From Plantibacter sp. VKM Ac-2880 (GTDB lineage Bacteria > Actinomycetota > Actinomycetes > Actinomycetales > Microbacteriaceae), in the NCBI RefSeq assembly GCF_015351235.1, contig NZ_JADKSJ010000001.1, forward strand, positions 1,939,668 through 2,003,667: DNA of 64,000 nt, read 5' to 3'. The position numbers and the translations under genes were made by a program. Shown here piece after piece: positions 1 to 9,330 of this stretch; position 1 is the stretch's first letter, and the number at the start of each line of letters is the position of its first letter. The notes below the pieces were generated by a model, which was given only the letters and a program-made list of their open reading frames with translations, had not been told where the DNA came from and did not search any database.

Positions 1-94
1 CCGCCCAGAGCACGAACACCGCACCGGCCACACGCGCCCCGATCCGCGCGCCCAGGCGGCGGAGGTCGCGTCCCTCGCGGCCGATGCCCGTCAC
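1..94 (-). CDS. ABC transporter permease, N-terminal fragment (runs off the window)
   Basis: Only the first 31 codons are present. The GTG start at 92-94 overlaps the stop of the substrate-binding protein gene in a GTGA arrangement, so the two are translationally coupled. The fragment begins MTGIGREGRDLRRLGARIG and passes into a hydrophobic stretch (AGAVFVLWA) that looks like the first membrane segment of a DppB/NikB-type permease. Identity rests mainly on position: the first permease normally follows the binding-protein gene in peptide/nickel ABC operons. The rest of the gene lies outside the window. Confidence 0.6.
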   Translation of the reverse strand, partial: MTGIGREGRDLRRLGARIGARVAGAVFVLWA

Positions 95-1767
95 TCCACG
101 AGCCAGGCGTCCCCGAAGACCGGCGTCGACACCGTCGGCAGGGCGCGGACGCCCTGCAGGGAGGTGCTCAGCAGGAAGTGGTTCTGCTGGTCGTAGAGCG
201 GGAGGATGTAGTAGCCGTCGAGGATGATCTGCTGCGCCTGCTCGTAGAGGAAGGCGCGCTCCTCGGGGTCGAGCGTGTCACTGGCCTGCTTGAGGATGTC
301 GTCGAGCGCCGGGTCGTCGAGCTGGGCGTGGTTCGCGAAGTAGCCGCTCGGCGCCGGCACGATGCCGGACGAGTCGTAGAGGACGCGGAGCACATCCGGG
401 CCCACCTTCGTGTACGGCGCGCTGACGGCCTCGTACGCGTTGCTCCCGAGCGCCTCGTACCAGCTCGCGAGGTCGAGCAGTTCGAGCTGCACGTCGAACC
501 CGACGTCGCCGGCGCCCGCCTGGATCTGCTCGAACAACGACTGCTCGGCCGGGATCGACTGATTGGTGCTGACCGGGAACCGCACGGTGAGACGGACCCC
601 GTCCTTCGTCCGGACCCCGTCGGCGTCCTTCTCGGCCCAGCCGGCCTCGTCGAGCAGCTTGTTCGCGGCGTCCACGTCGTATCCGAACAGGCTCTCGTCG
701 CCGTAGGAGGTCGTCTCGGCACTCGAGAGCGGAGAGTAGGACCGCTTCGCCGTCCCGAAGAACAGCGATTCGATCCCGGCGTTCACATCCGTCGACCGCA
801 CGAAGGCCTCACGGACGCGCTGGTCGTCGAACGGCGCCTGACCGGAGTTCAACTCGATGCGGTTCGACGCACCCGGACGTGGTGCGTCCAGGTCGACGAT
901 CGTCTTCGAATCCTTCGCCTGCGCGATCGTGTCGGGCTGCGCGTTGTCGATGATGTCGACGTCACCGCTCTGCAGCGCGGCGAACCGGGACGCGGAGTCG
1001 GGGATGAACCGCCAGGTGATGCCGTCGAGGTATGCGGGCCCGTCGTGGGCGGCGTCCCCGGGAGCGGAGTCGTAGTCCTCGTTCCGCACGAGCGACACAT
1101 GGTCCTGCTTGACCCACTCGTCGACGACGAAGGGACCGGTGCCGACCGGCGCGTCGCAGTTCGCGGCTTCACCACGCGCGATCCCCGTCGGCGACTCCAT
1201 GGCCGTCCACGGCTGCGACAGGGACTCGAGCAGGGCGCTGTCGGGAGCGGAGAGGGTGAAGCGGGCCGTCGTGGCGTCGACCGCCTCGACCGAGGCGACC
1301 TTGCCGACCGCGAGGTATCCCGTCGACGACTTCGTCGCCGGATCCTGCAGGTGTTCGATGTTCGTCTTGACCGCTGCGGCGTCGAACGCGGTGCCGTCGG
1401 AGAACGTCACATCCGGGCGGAGGGTGAACTCCCAGGTCAGGCCGTCCTGCGAGGTGGTCCACGACTCGGCGAGCCACGGGATGATCGCACCCTTCGCGTC
1501 GCGCGAGACGAGCGGCTCGAGGACCTGTGCGCTGAGCAGGGCCTGTGGATAGTTGCCACCGACGTGCGGGTCGAGGCAGGTCGGCTCCGCATCCCCACTG
1601 GCGTAGACCAGCGTGCCGCCGGTTTTCGGAGTGCTGGACGCGGACGGTGCGCCGGGAGCGCACGCCGCGAGCAGGACCGCGAGGGGGACGAACGCCGCGA
1701 CGACACGCGCCGTCCGGCGGCCCGACGGGGCCCGACGAGGAGTGACGGGGGAGAGGGATGCAGGCAC
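91..1767 (-). CDS. ABC transporter substrate-binding lipoprotein, family 5 (peptide/nickel type)
   Basis: Extracellular solute-binding lipoprotein of the SBP_bac_5 family, which captures peptides, nickel chelates or similar solutes for an ABC importer. I chose the GTG at 1765-1767 because GGAG lies 5 nt upstream. It gives a compact signal peptide: an arginine-rich start, a hydrophobic core (VVAAFVPLAVLLAAC) and a lipobox cysteine at residue 36. An ATG at 1852-1854 also has a GGAG 5 nt upstream but would add 29 residues before the signal. The mature part has the family start (GGTLVYASGDAEPTCLDPH) and the DGLTWEFTLRPDVTFSDGT block. It is coupled to the permease at 1-94. A divergent TetR gene suggests local control. 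The substrate cannot be told from the sequence. Confidence 0.85.
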   Translation of the reverse strand: MPASLSPVTPRRAPSGRRTARVVAAFVPLAVLLAACAPGAPSASSTPKTGGTLVYASGDAEPTCLDPHVGGNYPQALLSAQVLEPLVSRDAKGAIIPWLAESWTTSQDGLTWEFTLRPDVTFSDGTAFDAAAVKTNIEHLQDPATKSSTGYLAVGKVASVEAVDATTARFTLSAPDSALLESLSQPWTAMESPTGIARGEAANCDAPVGTGPFVVDEWVKQDHVSLVRNEDYDSAPGDAAHDGPAYLDGITWRFIPDSASRFAALQSGDVDIIDNAQPDTIAQAKDSKTIVDLDAPRPGASNRIELNSGQAPFDDQRVREAFVRSTDVNAGIESLFFGTAKRSYSPLSSAETTSYGDESLFGYDVDAANKLLDEAGWAEKDADGVRTKDGVRLTVRFPVSTNQSIPAEQSLFEQIQAGAGDVGFDVQLELLDLASWYEALGSNAYEAVSAPYTKVGPDVLRVLYDSSGIVPAPSGYFANHAQLDDPALDDILKQASDTLDPEERAFLYEQAQQIILDGYYILPLYDQQNHFLLSTSLQGVRALPTVSTPVFGDAWLVE

Positions 1768-1825
1768 AGGGACTCCAGGAAGCGTGACGACCGGGTGCTG
1801 TCGGCCCGGCGACCACGTCGGACGA

Positions 1826-1831
1826 ATTATT
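1826..1831 (-). promoter_or_regulatory. Candidate -10 box (AATAAT) for the ABC operon
   Basis: An AT-rich hexamer in an otherwise GC-rich intergenic region. A transcript starting about 7 nt downstream would carry a leader of about 50 nt with the GGAG site that precedes the GTG at 1767. No convincing -35 box is visible. Confidence 0.35.
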
Positions 1832-1893
1832 GGACGCAGTCTCGGAACCAGCATACGGGCTCCGGTGAGCCCGCCCGCCCCTCAGGCGACGGC

Positions 1894-1899
1894 TAGGCT
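1894..1899 (+). promoter_or_regulatory. Candidate -10 box (TAGGCT) for the TetR gene
   Basis: TAGGCT fits the actinobacterial TANNNT -10 pattern. It is followed by GGAAGGAG at 1910-1917, a good ribosome-binding site 5 nt before the ATG at 1923. Confidence 0.4.
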
Positions 1900-1922
1900 C
1901 GCAGGCGGCGGAAGGAGCGCAC

Positions 1923-2567
1923 ATGACACGACCACCGGGACGGAACGCCGTCGGGCGCCCCCGTCGATCGTCGCGGCGCATCCTCGAGGAGGCCGCGGCG
2001 GAACTCTTCCTCGAGCAGGGCTACCCGGGCACGACCGTCGATCAGATCGCCAGCCGCGCCGGCGTCAGCCGCAACACCTTCTTCAACTACTTCGGCTCCA
2101 AGAGCGACGTCCTCTGGGTGGACGTCGACGCGGCGCTCGCCGGGTTCGAGCGGGCGCTCGCCGCAGGGGGCCCGGCGTCCACGGCCGACGAGGCGATGCC
2201 CGCGTTGCAGGATGCCCTGCTCGGCATCGCCGAGGAGCGTTCGAACGGGGCCGTGCCATGGGCCCTGACGCAGATCGACCTCATGGACACGGCCTGGGAG
2301 CTGCAAGCGTCCGGGCTCGAGCGGCTGCTCAGGCTGCAAGCCGTGCTGCGGGTGTACCTCGCTCGGCTGGCTCCCGGGGTCGACGAGCTGACGATCCGCG
2401 CCGCAGCGGCCGCGACCGCCGGCGCCGTCGTCGCGGGAGCCGGTGCCTGGGCCGCCGCGGGCGTGAACCGCGGCGAACTCGGTGCCTACCTCCGAAGCGC
2501 GATCGCACCGGTCATCGACGGGTTCGGCCGTGCGCTGGCTCGAGCCGGCGGCCCCGCCCCCACCTAG
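1923..2567 (+). CDS. TetR/AcrR family transcriptional regulator
   Basis: A 214-residue DNA-binding repressor-type protein. The N-terminal helix-turn-helix covers about residues 15-62: RRILEEAAAELFLEQGYPGT, then TVDQIASRAGVSRNTFFNYF and GSKSDVLW, the typical TetR recognition-helix signature. The C-terminal ligand-binding half is alanine- and leucine-rich and gives no clear effector. A GGAAGGAG site sits ahead of the ATG. It is transcribed away from the ABC importer with 155 bp between them, so local regulation of that operon is the simplest guess. I found no clean operator palindrome in the intergenic region. Confidence 0.88.
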   Translation: MTRPPGRNAVGRPRRSSRRILEEAAAELFLEQGYPGTTVDQIASRAGVSRNTFFNYFGSKSDVLWVDVDAALAGFERALAAGGPASTADEAMPALQDALLGIAEERSNGAVPWALTQIDLMDTAWELQASGLERLLRLQAVLRVYLARLAPGVDELTIRAAAAATAGAVVAGAGAWAAAGVNRGELGAYLRSAIAPVIDGFGRALARAGGPAPT

Positions 2568-2600
2568 GCGCTCACCTCCGCGAACCGGTTCTCCAGGCTG

Positions 2601-2807
2601 TACCATGGAAGCAACGACATCGATCCGGCCATCACCGGGGAGTCCTCGGAAGAACAGCGACCGCCAGTCGGCCGCCCAGTAGAGCCGAGCGGGGCAGGCC
2701 CGTCACAGCCGGTGCAGAGCGGCCGTCACACGTGGACGGCAAGCGGGGTGGTACCGCGTCGGCGAGCCGGCGTCCTCGCAGGACCCACGAGACCTGCCAG
2801 GAGAACG
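2601..2807 (+). promoter_or_regulatory. T-box riboswitch (isoleucine, translational type)
   Basis: The leader carries the T-box core GGGTGGTACCGCG at 2746-2758. Its TGGT bulge pairs with an uncharged tRNA end having discriminator base A. A short hairpin CCGG-CCATCA-CCGG (2625-2638) exposes the specifier ATC at 2631-2633, an isoleucine codon that matches the downstream ileS. The stem I is very short, as known for actinobacterial ileS T-boxes that control translation initiation, not termination. Consistent with this, no terminator with a T-tract lies before ileS, and the AGGAG site at 2799-2803 is immediately downstream. TACCAT at 2602-2607 may belong to the promoter -10. Confidence 0.9.
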
Positions 2808-5800
2808 ATGAGCTACCCGAAGTCCCAGGAACCGAACGCTTCCGAGTCCGCCTCGAACGGTGCGGCCTTCGGCGTCACACCGTCGCCCAGCTTCCCCGCC
2901 ATCGAAGAAGGCGTGCTCGCACGGTGGGCGGCCGACGGGACCTTCCAGGCGTCGATCGACCAGCGCGAAGGAGCACCCGAGTGGGTGTTCTACGACGGCC
3001 CTCCCTTCGCCAACGGCCTCCCGCACTACGGCCACCTCCTCACCGGCTATGCCAAGGACCTCTTCCCGCGGTTCCAGACGATGCGCGGCAAGCAGGTGCA
3101 CCGCCGCTTCGGCTGGGACACCCACGGTCTCCCGGCCGAGCTCGAGGCGGAGCGCCAGCTCGGCATCACCGACAAGCGCCAGATCGACGAGATGGGTCTC
3201 GCCGCGTTCAACCAGGTCGCCCGCGACTCCGTGCTCCGGTACACCGAGGAGTGGCAGGACTACGTGACGCGCCAGGCGCGCTGGGTCGACTTCGAGCACG
3301 ACTACAAGACGCTCGACGTGACCTACATGGAATCGGTCATCTGGGCGTTCAAGCAGTTGCACGACAAGGGCCTCGCCTACGAGGGCTACCGGGTGCTGCC
3401 CTACTGCTGGCGCGACCAGACCCCGCTCTCCAACCACGAACTGCGCATGGACGACGACGTCTACCGGTCCCGCCAGGACCAGACCGTCACCGTCACCTTC
3501 CCGCTCGTCGGTCCCAAGGCCGAGAGCCTCGGACTCACCGCGGTCCGAGCACTCGCCTGGACGACGACCCCCTGGACCCTGCCCACGAACGCGGCGCTCG
3601 CCGTGGGTCCCGACATCGAGTACTCGGTCGTCCCGGCCGGCCCGAACGGCACCCCGGACGCGACCGTGCTCCGCGAGGAGGGTGCTGCCCACGCCGACAC
3701 GGAGGTGCTCGCGGGGGAGTACCTGATCGCGTCAGCGCTGCTCGGCAACTACGCCAAGGACCTCGGGTACGACTCGGCGGCCGATGCACACGCGGCCGTC
3801 TCGCGCACGGTCGTCGGTCGCGACCTCGAGGACGTCTCCTACGACCGCCTGTGGGACTACTACGCCGATGCCGAGTGGGGCATGGAGCACGCTTGGCGCA
3901 TCCTCGTGGCCGACTACGTGTCGACCGAGGACGGCACGGGTATCGTCCACCAGGCTCCCGCCTACGGTGAGGAGGACCAGAAGGTCTGCGAGGCCGCGGG
4001 CATCCCGGTGATCGTGTCCGTCGACGACGGTGGCAAGTTCCTCCCCGAGGTGTCCGACGTCGTGGGCCTGCAGGTCTTCGACGCGAACAAGCCGCTCACG
4101 CAGCTGCTGAAGGCGCAGGGACGCCTCCTCCGTCAGGCGAGCTACGAGCACTCGTACCCGCACTGCTGGCGCTGCAAGCAGCCCCTCATCTACAAGGCGG
4201 TCTCGAGCTGGTTCGTGCGCGTGCCGGAGTTCCGCGACCGCATGGAGGAGCTCAACCAGGAGATCACCTGGGTGCCGGAGAACGTGAAGGACGGGCAGTT
4301 CGGCAAGTGGCTCGCCGGTGCCCGCGACTGGTCCATCAGCCGCAACCGGTACTGGGGATCACCCATCCCCGTGTGGAAGAGCGACGACCCGGCGTACCCG
4401 CGCATCGACGTGTACGGCTCGCTCGACGAGCTCGAGGCCGACTTCGGTGTCCGTCCGACGGATCTGCACCGCCCGTACATCGACGAACTCACCCGGCCGA
4501 ACCCCGACGATCCGACCGGTCGATCGACCATGCGGCGCATCACGGACGTGCTCGACGTCTGGTTCGACTCCGGGTCGATGCCGTTCGCGCAGGTGCACTA
4601 CCCGTTCGAGAACCGCGAGTGGTTCGATTCGCACAGCCCCGCCGATTTCATCGTCGAGTACATCGGGCAGACGCGTGGCTGGTTCTACCTCCTCCACGTC
4701 CTTTCCACCGCGCTCTTCGACCGGCCGGCGTTCACGAGCGTCGTGAGCCACGGCATCGTCCTCGGCAGCGACGGACAGAAGATGTCGAAGTCGCTGCGCA
4801 ACTACCCGGACGTCAACGAGGTGTTCGACCGCGACGGTTCCGATGCGATGCGCTGGTTCCTCATGTCGAGCTCGGTCCTCCGCGGCGGCAACCTGGTCGT
4901 GACCGAGGAGGGCATCCGCGAGGGTGTCCGCCAGGTGATGCTGCCGCTGTGGAACAGCTGGTACTTCTTCTCGCTGTACGCCAACACGGCGGTGCCCGGT
5001 GGATACGACGCCGTCTGGCGGACGGATTCGAGCGACGTGCTGGATCGCTACATCCTCGCCAAGACGCGCGAACTCGTCGTGACCGTCACCGACCACCTCG
5101 AGGCGTTCGACGCGACGCTCGCCGCCGCCTCGCTGCGGGACTTCGCCGACGTCCTCACCAACTGGTACGTGCGTCGTTCGCGCGACCGGTTCTGGGCGAG
5201 CGACGGCGGTGAGCTCGACCGCGACGCCTTCGACACCATGTACACGGTCCTCGAGACCTTCACCCGGGTCGCCGCGCCGCTGCTTCCACTCATCTCCGAG
5301 CAGATCTGGACCGGGCTGACGGGGGAGCGCAGCGTCCATCTCACGGACTGGCCGGAACCACAGGCCTTCCCGGAGGACGCCGCCCTGGTCGCGGCGATGG
5401 ACCGGGTCCGCGAGATCTCCGGCGTGACCCTCGCGCTGCGGAAGCAGGCCGGCCTCCGGGTCAGACTGCCCCTCGCGTCGCTCACCGTCGTGACGCCGGA
5501 TCCGGCGTCGTTGGCGCCCTTCGAGGCGATCCTCCGCGAGGAGCTCAACCTCAAGGCCGTCGTGTTCGCCGAACTGACCGACACGAGCGGTGCCGAGTAC
5601 GGGGTCACCTCCCGGCTCTCGGTCAACGCCCGCGCAGCCGGGCCTCGGCTCGGGAAGACGGTGCAGCAGGCGATCAAGGGTGCCCGGAGCGGAGACTGGT
5701 CCGAGGTCGACGGGACGGTCACGGCCGGTGGCATCGAACTCATCGAGGGTGAGTACGAGCTCGTCATGGAGGCGTCTTCGGGCGCCGCCGGTGGCGTGGC

Positions 5801-6176
5801 GCTCGCGTTGCTGCCCTCGGGTGGGTTCGCCCTGCTCGAGACGACGCTGACGCCGGAACTCGAGGCCGAAGGTCTCGCCCGCGACGTCATCCGCGCGGTC
5901 CAGGACACCCGGAAGGCCGCCGATCTCCAGGTGAGCGACCGCATCGCCCTCGGACTCCGGTTCGACGAGGAAGCCGACGAGCGCGCGGTACGGAGCGTCC
6001 TCGACGTGGTCGACCTCGCCGGCGACACGCTCGCGTCCTCGCTGCGCTGGACGGGCTCTGACGCACCGTCGGAGCCGTCCGGGTTCTCGCAGACCTTCCC
6101 GGCGGCGAAGTTCGGCAACACCGGCGCCTTCACCGTCACCGTCGAGCGCGCAGAGGAGACCGCAGATGTCCGATGA
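2808..6176 (+). CDS. ileS: Isoleucyl-tRNA synthetase
   Basis: Charges tRNA-Ile with isoleucine in the cytoplasm; class I synthetase of 1122 residues. The ATG at 2808 is preceded by AGGAG at the right distance; upstream in-frame codons fall inside the T-box and are not coding. The HIGH-type signature is HYGH at residues 73-76 ([12 protein letters not shown]). KMSKS is at 658-662. A C-terminal anticodon-binding region includes [16 protein letters not shown] and the long C-terminus fit the eukaryote-like IleRS class found in mycobacteria. A T-box in the leader should raise expression when isoleucine is short. The 3' end overlaps folC by 11 bp. Confidence 0.97.
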   Translation: MSYPKSQEPNASESASNGAAFGVTPSPSFPAIEEGVLARWAADGTFQASIDQREGAPEWVFYDGPPFANGLPHYGHLLTGYAKDLFPRFQTMRGKQVHRRFGWDTHGLPAELEAERQLGITDKRQIDEMGLAAFNQVARDSVLRYTEEWQDYVTRQARWVDFEHDYKTLDVTYMESVIWAFKQLHDKGLAYEGYRVLPYCWRDQTPLSNHELRMDDDVYRSRQDQTVTVTFPLVGPKAESLGLTAVRALAWTTTPWTLPTNAALAVGPDIEYSVVPAGPNGTPDATVLREEGAAHADTEVLAGEYLIASALLGNYAKDLGYDSAADAHAAVSRTVVGRDLEDVSYDRLWDYYADAEWGMEHAWRILVADYVSTEDGTGIVHQAPAYGEEDQKVCEAAGIPVIVSVDDGGKFLPEVSDVVGLQVFDANKPLTQLLKAQGRLLRQASYEHSYPHCWRCKQPLIYKAVSSWFVRVPEFRDRMEELNQEITWVPENVKDGQFGKWLAGARDWSISRNRYWGSPIPVWKSDDPAYPRIDVYGSLDELEADFGVRPTDLHRPYIDELTRPNPDDPTGRSTMRRITDVLDVWFDSGSMPFAQVHYPFENREWFDSHSPADFIVEYIGQTRGWFYLLHVLSTALFDRPAFTSVVSHGIVLGSDGQKMSKSLRNYPDVNEVFDRDGSDAMRWFLMSSSVLRGGNLVVTEEGIREGVRQVMLPLWNSWYFFSLYANTAVPGGYDAVWRTDSSDVLDRYILAKTRELVVTVTDHLEAFDATLAAASLRDFADVLTNWYVRRSRDRFWASDGGELDRDAFDTMYTVLETFTRVAAPLLPLISEQIWTGLTGERSVHLTDWPEPQAFPEDAALVAAMDRVREISGVTLALRKQAGLRVRLPLASLTVVTPDPASLAPFEAILREELNLKAVVFAELTDTSGAEYGVTSRLSVNARAAGPRLGKTVQQAIKGARSGDWSEVDGTVTAGGIELIEGEYELVMEASSGAAGGVALALLPSGGFALLETTLTPELEAEGLARDVIRAVQDTRKAADLQVSDRIALGLRFDEEADERAVRSVLDVVDLAGDTLASSLRWTGSDAPSEPSGFSQTFPAAKFGNTGAFTVTVERAEETADVR

Positions 6177-7545
6177 GCTGAATGCGCCTGACGACGGTTC
6201 GGCGGCTGACGCCGCGGACGCCGTGTACCGCGAGCTGCTCGAGCGTCTTGGAGAGGCTCAGCCGCAGCCCCGACTCGGGGCCACAAAACGTGCGCTCGAG
6301 CTGCTCGGCAACCCCGAGTCGTCGTTCGCGATCATCCAGATCGCGGGCACGAACGGCAAGACGAGCACGGCACGCATGATCGAGAGCATCCTCCGCGCCC
6401 ACGGTCTCCGGACGGGTCTCTTCACGAGCCCGCACCTCGTCCGGTTCACCGAGCGAATCGGGGTCGACGGCGAGCGGATCTCCGATGAGGCCGTCGCGAG
6501 GAACTGGGACGACATCCGGCCCTACCTGGCCATGGTCGATGCCGAACTCACGGCGGCCGGGGAGCCGGGACTGACCTTCTTCGAAGCGCTGACGGTGCTC
6601 GGGTTCGCCTGCTTCGGCGACGCGCCGGTCGACGTCGCGGTGGTCGAAGTCGGCATGGGCGGTGCCTGGGACTCGACGAACGCGGCGGACGCCGAGGTCG
6701 CGGTCTTCACCCCGATCGACCTCGACCACGTCCAGCGGCTCGGATCCACGATCGCCGAGATCGCCCAGACGAAGGCGGGGATCATCAAGCCGGGTGCGCA
6801 GGTCGTCTCGGCCGCGCAGCACCCGGACGCGAGACGCGCGCTCACGGAGGCGGCCGCCGCCGCGTCCGACCCCATCGTGTTCGAGGGCGACGAGTTCGCC
6901 CTGGAGCAGGACGCGGTCGCCGTCGGCGGACAGCTCATCACCGTCCGAGGCCGCGCGGGGACGTACCCGGAGCTCTACCTCCCGCTGTACGGCGACCACC
7001 AGGGACGGAACGCCACGCTCGCGATCGCCGCCGTCGAGGCGTTCCTCGGCGGTGCGACGCAGGCCATCGCCGAAGACGTCCTCGCCGAAGGGCTCACGGA
7101 GGTCGCTTCACCGGGGCGCCTGCAGCTCGTCGGCACCGATCCCACCGTGCTCGTCGACGCTGCGCACAACCCACACGGTGCTGCGTCGCTCGTCGCAGCG
7201 CTCGGGACGTACTTCGACGTCGACGAGATCGCCTTCGTCGTCGGGATCCTGCAGGACAAGGACGCCGCTGGCATCCTGACGACCCTGGCGCCGGCGGCGT
7301 CCGGGTTCTTCTTCACCCAGTCCGAGTCGGAGCGCGCGATCCCCGCCGAGGAGCTCTCGCGGCTCGCAGCCTCGCTCGAGCTGCCGGCCTCGACATTCGC
7401 CGACACCCTCGACGAGGCCGCAGAGGACGCCCGTCGCTGGGCGGAGGAGGCGCCTCGTCGCCTCGTCGTGATCACCGGTTCCATCACCCTGGTCGGTGAG
7501 GCGATCGAGGTCGCCGACGATCGCGAATGGAAGGTGAAGGCATGA
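6166..7545 (+). CDS. folC: Bifunctional dihydrofolate/folylpolyglutamate synthase
   Basis: Adds glutamate to dihydropteroate and then to folates (Mur-ligase fold). The 459-residue length is normal. The P-loop is GTNGKTS with Lys 65. The ligase block [16 protein letters not shown] and the C-terminal VDAAHNPHG motif are present. Start ATG 6166 follows GGAGACC and lies inside the last codons of ileS. The gene is followed by DUF4233 and ndk in the standard actinobacterial order. Confidence 0.95.
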   Translation: MSDELNAPDDGSAADAADAVYRELLERLGEAQPQPRLGATKRALELLGNPESSFAIIQIAGTNGKTSTARMIESILRAHGLRTGLFTSPHLVRFTERIGVDGERISDEAVARNWDDIRPYLAMVDAELTAAGEPGLTFFEALTVLGFACFGDAPVDVAVVEVGMGGAWDSTNAADAEVAVFTPIDLDHVQRLGSTIAEIAQTKAGIIKPGAQVVSAAQHPDARRALTEAAAAASDPIVFEGDEFALEQDAVAVGGQLITVRGRAGTYPELYLPLYGDHQGRNATLAIAAVEAFLGGATQAIAEDVLAEGLTEVASPGRLQLVGTDPTVLVDAAHNPHGAASLVAALGTYFDVDEIAFVVGILQDKDAAGILTTLAPAASGFFFTQSESERAIPAEELSRLAASLELPASTFADTLDEAAEDARRWAEEAPRRLVVITGSITLVGEAIEVADDREWKVKA

Positions 7546-7916
7546 GCGGCATGTCGGCTCGGCGTGGTCCGCGGAGCATCAAGCAGACGCTCGGATCGAT
7601 CATCCTCGGATTCGAGATGGTCGTCATGTTCCTCGGTGCGCTCGTCATCTTCGGGCTGAAGGCCCTGCCGGCGCCGGTCGCGCTGATCGGTGGCGCATTG
7701 CTCTGCCTGATCATCGTCGCGACGATCCCGCTCCTGCGATTCCGCTGGGGGTATTGGCTGGGCTGGGCGGTGCAAGCCGCTATCGTGGCTACCGGTCTGC
7801 TCGTGCCGATGATGTTCCTCGTCGGTGGCATGGCCGCAGCCGTCTGGACCTATGCGATGGTCCAAGGCGACAAGATCGAGCGTCAGCAGGCGTTCTACCG
7901 AGAAGCGAAGGATTGA
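7542..7916 (+). CDS. DUF4233 family small membrane protein
   Basis: A 124-residue protein with about four predicted membrane helices (for example SIILGFEMVVMFLGALVIFGL cut by the charged ends, and LIGGALLCLIIVATIPLL). The ATG at 7542 overlaps the folC stop as ATGA. Members of this family are typically found between folC and ndk in actinobacteria, which matches here. No catalytic residues are obvious and the function is unknown. Confidence 0.85.
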   Translation: MSGMSARRGPRSIKQTLGSIILGFEMVVMFLGALVIFGLKALPAPVALIGGALLCLIIVATIPLLRFRWGYWLGWAVQAAIVATGLLVPMMFLVGGMAAAVWTYAMVQGDKIERQQAFYREAKD

Positions 7917-7918
7917 CC

Positions 7919-8335
7919 GTGGCTGTTGAAGAAACCCTGGTACTCGTGAAGCCCGACGGCGTCGCACGCAACCTGACCGGCGAGATCCTCCGTCGGATCG
8001 AGGCGAAGGGCTACTCCCTCGTGGACCTCCGCATGGTCGATCCCGACCGCGAGCTCCTCGCCGCGCACTACGCCGAGCACGAGGGCAAGCCGTTCTACGA
8101 GCCGCTCGTCGAGTTCATGCTGAGCGGCCCGGTCGTCGCGATCCGCGTGGCCGGCAACCGGGTGATCGAAGGGTTCCGTTCGCTCGCCGGCACGACCGAC
8201 CCGACGACGGCGGCCCCCGGCACCATCCGTGGCGACTTCGGTCGTGACTGGGGACTCAAGGTCCAGCAGAACCTCGTGCACGGCTCGGACAGCGTCGAGT
8301 CCGCCTCGCGCGAGCTGGCGCTCTGGTTCGCCTGA
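7919..8335 (+). CDS. ndk: Nucleoside diphosphate kinase
   Basis: Transfers the gamma phosphate of NTPs to NDPs through a phospho-histidine. The 138-residue protein starts at GTG 7919, two bases after the DUF4233 stop. It has the ETLVLVKPDGVARN start and the active-site histidine in NLVHGSDS (His 121). It is the last gene of the ileS operon and is followed by a strong terminator. Confidence 0.97.
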   Translation: MAVEETLVLVKPDGVARNLTGEILRRIEAKGYSLVDLRMVDPDRELLAAHYAEHEGKPFYEPLVEFMLSGPVVAIRVAGNRVIEGFRSLAGTTDPTTAAPGTIRGDFGRDWGLKVQQNLVHGSDSVESASRELALWFA

Positions 8336-8353
8336 CGCTCGTCCGTCATCTGA

Positions 8354-8394
8354 CGACGAAGCCCGCCCTCGGTCTCCGGGGGCGGGCTTCGTCG
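8354..8394. terminator. Bidirectional hairpin terminator between ndk and VKOR
   Basis: A 15-bp perfect stem (8354-8368 with 8380-8394) and an 11-nt loop. It sits between the ndk stop and the convergent VKOR stop, so it can serve both strands. Confidence 0.9.
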
Positions 8395-8410
8395 ATCTCC
8401 GAGGGAGGTG

Positions 8411-9010
8411 TCAGAGGTAGGAGAGGACGTCGAGTCGCAGTTGCGCGATGATCGCGACGAGGAGGTAGCAACCGAGGGTCACGACGACGATCCAGGAGGA
8501 GACGACGCCGGCGACGCGGCGGACGGCGGGCGAGGCCGGGATGATCCCGTTCTTGAGCGTGAACGCCGTCACGGCGATGAACGAGGGGATCGTCACCGAC
8601 CAGGTGACCATGCACCACGGGCAGAGCGTGCCGAGGACGAAGATGCTCTGGGAGATCAGCCAGATGACGAACCCGAGGGCGCCGAGGAGTCCGATGTTGA
8701 AGGCGATCCAGAACCATCGTGCGAACCGGGCGCCGGCCAGGATCGCGATCCCGACGGCGATCGGCGCGATCCAGGCGGAGAGGCCGATGAGCGGGTTCGG
8801 GAACCCGAGGATCGCGCCCTGCCAGGAGTTCAGGTTGACGCCGCACTGCACGAGGATGCTCAGGTTGCAGCCCAGTTGTGCGTCGGGATCCTGCAGGAGC
8901 TGGAACTTGTCGAGCGTGAGCGCGAACGCCGCGATCCACCCGATGGCGCCTGCAAGGATGAGGAAGATCGCGAGGCCCTTGGGGCGCGCGTCGATGACCG
9001 GAACTGACAC
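8411..9010 (-). CDS. Vitamin K epoxide reductase (VKOR) family membrane protein
   Basis: Quinone-linked membrane oxidase that reoxidises a DsbA-like partner for disulfide bond formation outside the membrane. It has 199 residues and about five membrane helices. The redox motif CPWC is at residues 130-133 and the loop cysteines are Cys 48 and Cys 56, the complete bacterial set. No thioredoxin domain is fused and no DsbA gene is adjacent. The GTG start at 9010 has GGAG only 1 nt away, too close to act, but a GACAAT -10 box ends six bases upstream, so a leaderless mRNA is likely. Confidence 0.92.
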   Translation of the reverse strand: MSVPVIDARPKGLAIFLILAGAIGWIAAFALTLDKFQLLQDPDAQLGCNLSILVQCGVNLNSWQGAILGFPNPLIGLSAWIAPIAVGIAILAGARFARWFWIAFNIGLLGALGFVIWLISQSIFVLGTLCPWCMVTWSVTIPSFIAVTAFTLKNGIIPASPAVRRVAGVVSSWIVVVTLGCYLLVAIIAQLRLDVLSYL

Positions 9011-9016
9011 GCTCCG

Positions 9017-9022
9017 ATTGTC
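9017..9022 (-). promoter_or_regulatory. -10 box (GACAAT) of leaderless VKOR gene
   Basis: Minus-strand GACAAT; the seventh base downstream is the G of the GTG start at 9010, predicting a transcript that begins at the start codon. Confidence 0.5.
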
Positions 9023-9104
9023 GCACGCGGAGCTGCGCGCCGGCTCGGACGGTCCGGGACATGCCCGGGCAGGTGGCGCTCAGGAGTGCCGGCCCCGTTC
9101 GTGC

Positions 9105-9330
9105 GATAATCGAGGGGTTGTGCCCGAGCCGCGCTCGACCGCACGACACAACAGGCTTGTTGGGCAATGAGAGCCCAGGACCCGCCGGCACGTGCCGGCA
9201 CGATCGTGAGAGCTCCGAGAGCCAGCGATCACACAGGATTTGCGAACGGCTGCACCCGCAGACGCTCGCACGAGATGAAGAACCGGAGGGTGGCGCGGCC
9301 ACCGACCCGGCATAGGGGAGTACACCAGGA
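9105..9330 (+). promoter_or_regulatory. Promoter and long 5' leader of the RNase E/G gene
   Basis: This 320-base gap (9011-9330) has no convincing gene. GATAAT at 9105-9110 is a good -10 box and would give a leader of more than 200 nt. The leader holds a perfect 16-bp palindrome at 9184-9199 (GCCGGCACGTGCCGGC), which would form a hairpin in RNA and also contains a repeated GCCGGCACG. GGGGAG at 9315-9320 is the probable ribosome-binding site, 10 nt from the ATG. Long leaders that allow self-cleavage are known for RNase E in E. coli; the same role here is inference. Confidence 0.5.

Noticed and set aside
1768-1854. Longer start for the substrate-binding protein at 1854
   Set aside because: It would place the lipoprotein signal 29 residues inside the chain and overlap the likely promoter, although it also has a GGAG upstream; kept as an alternative.
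2712-2807. Upstream extension of ileS to an earlier start
   Set aside because: These codons fall in the T-box core; ATG 2808 has the ribosome-binding site.
1613-3970. 785-codon open frame on the plus strand
   Set aside because: It runs through the TetR gene, the T-box and the start of ileS in another frame; composition is Arg/Ala/Pro noise typical of GC-rich shadow frames.
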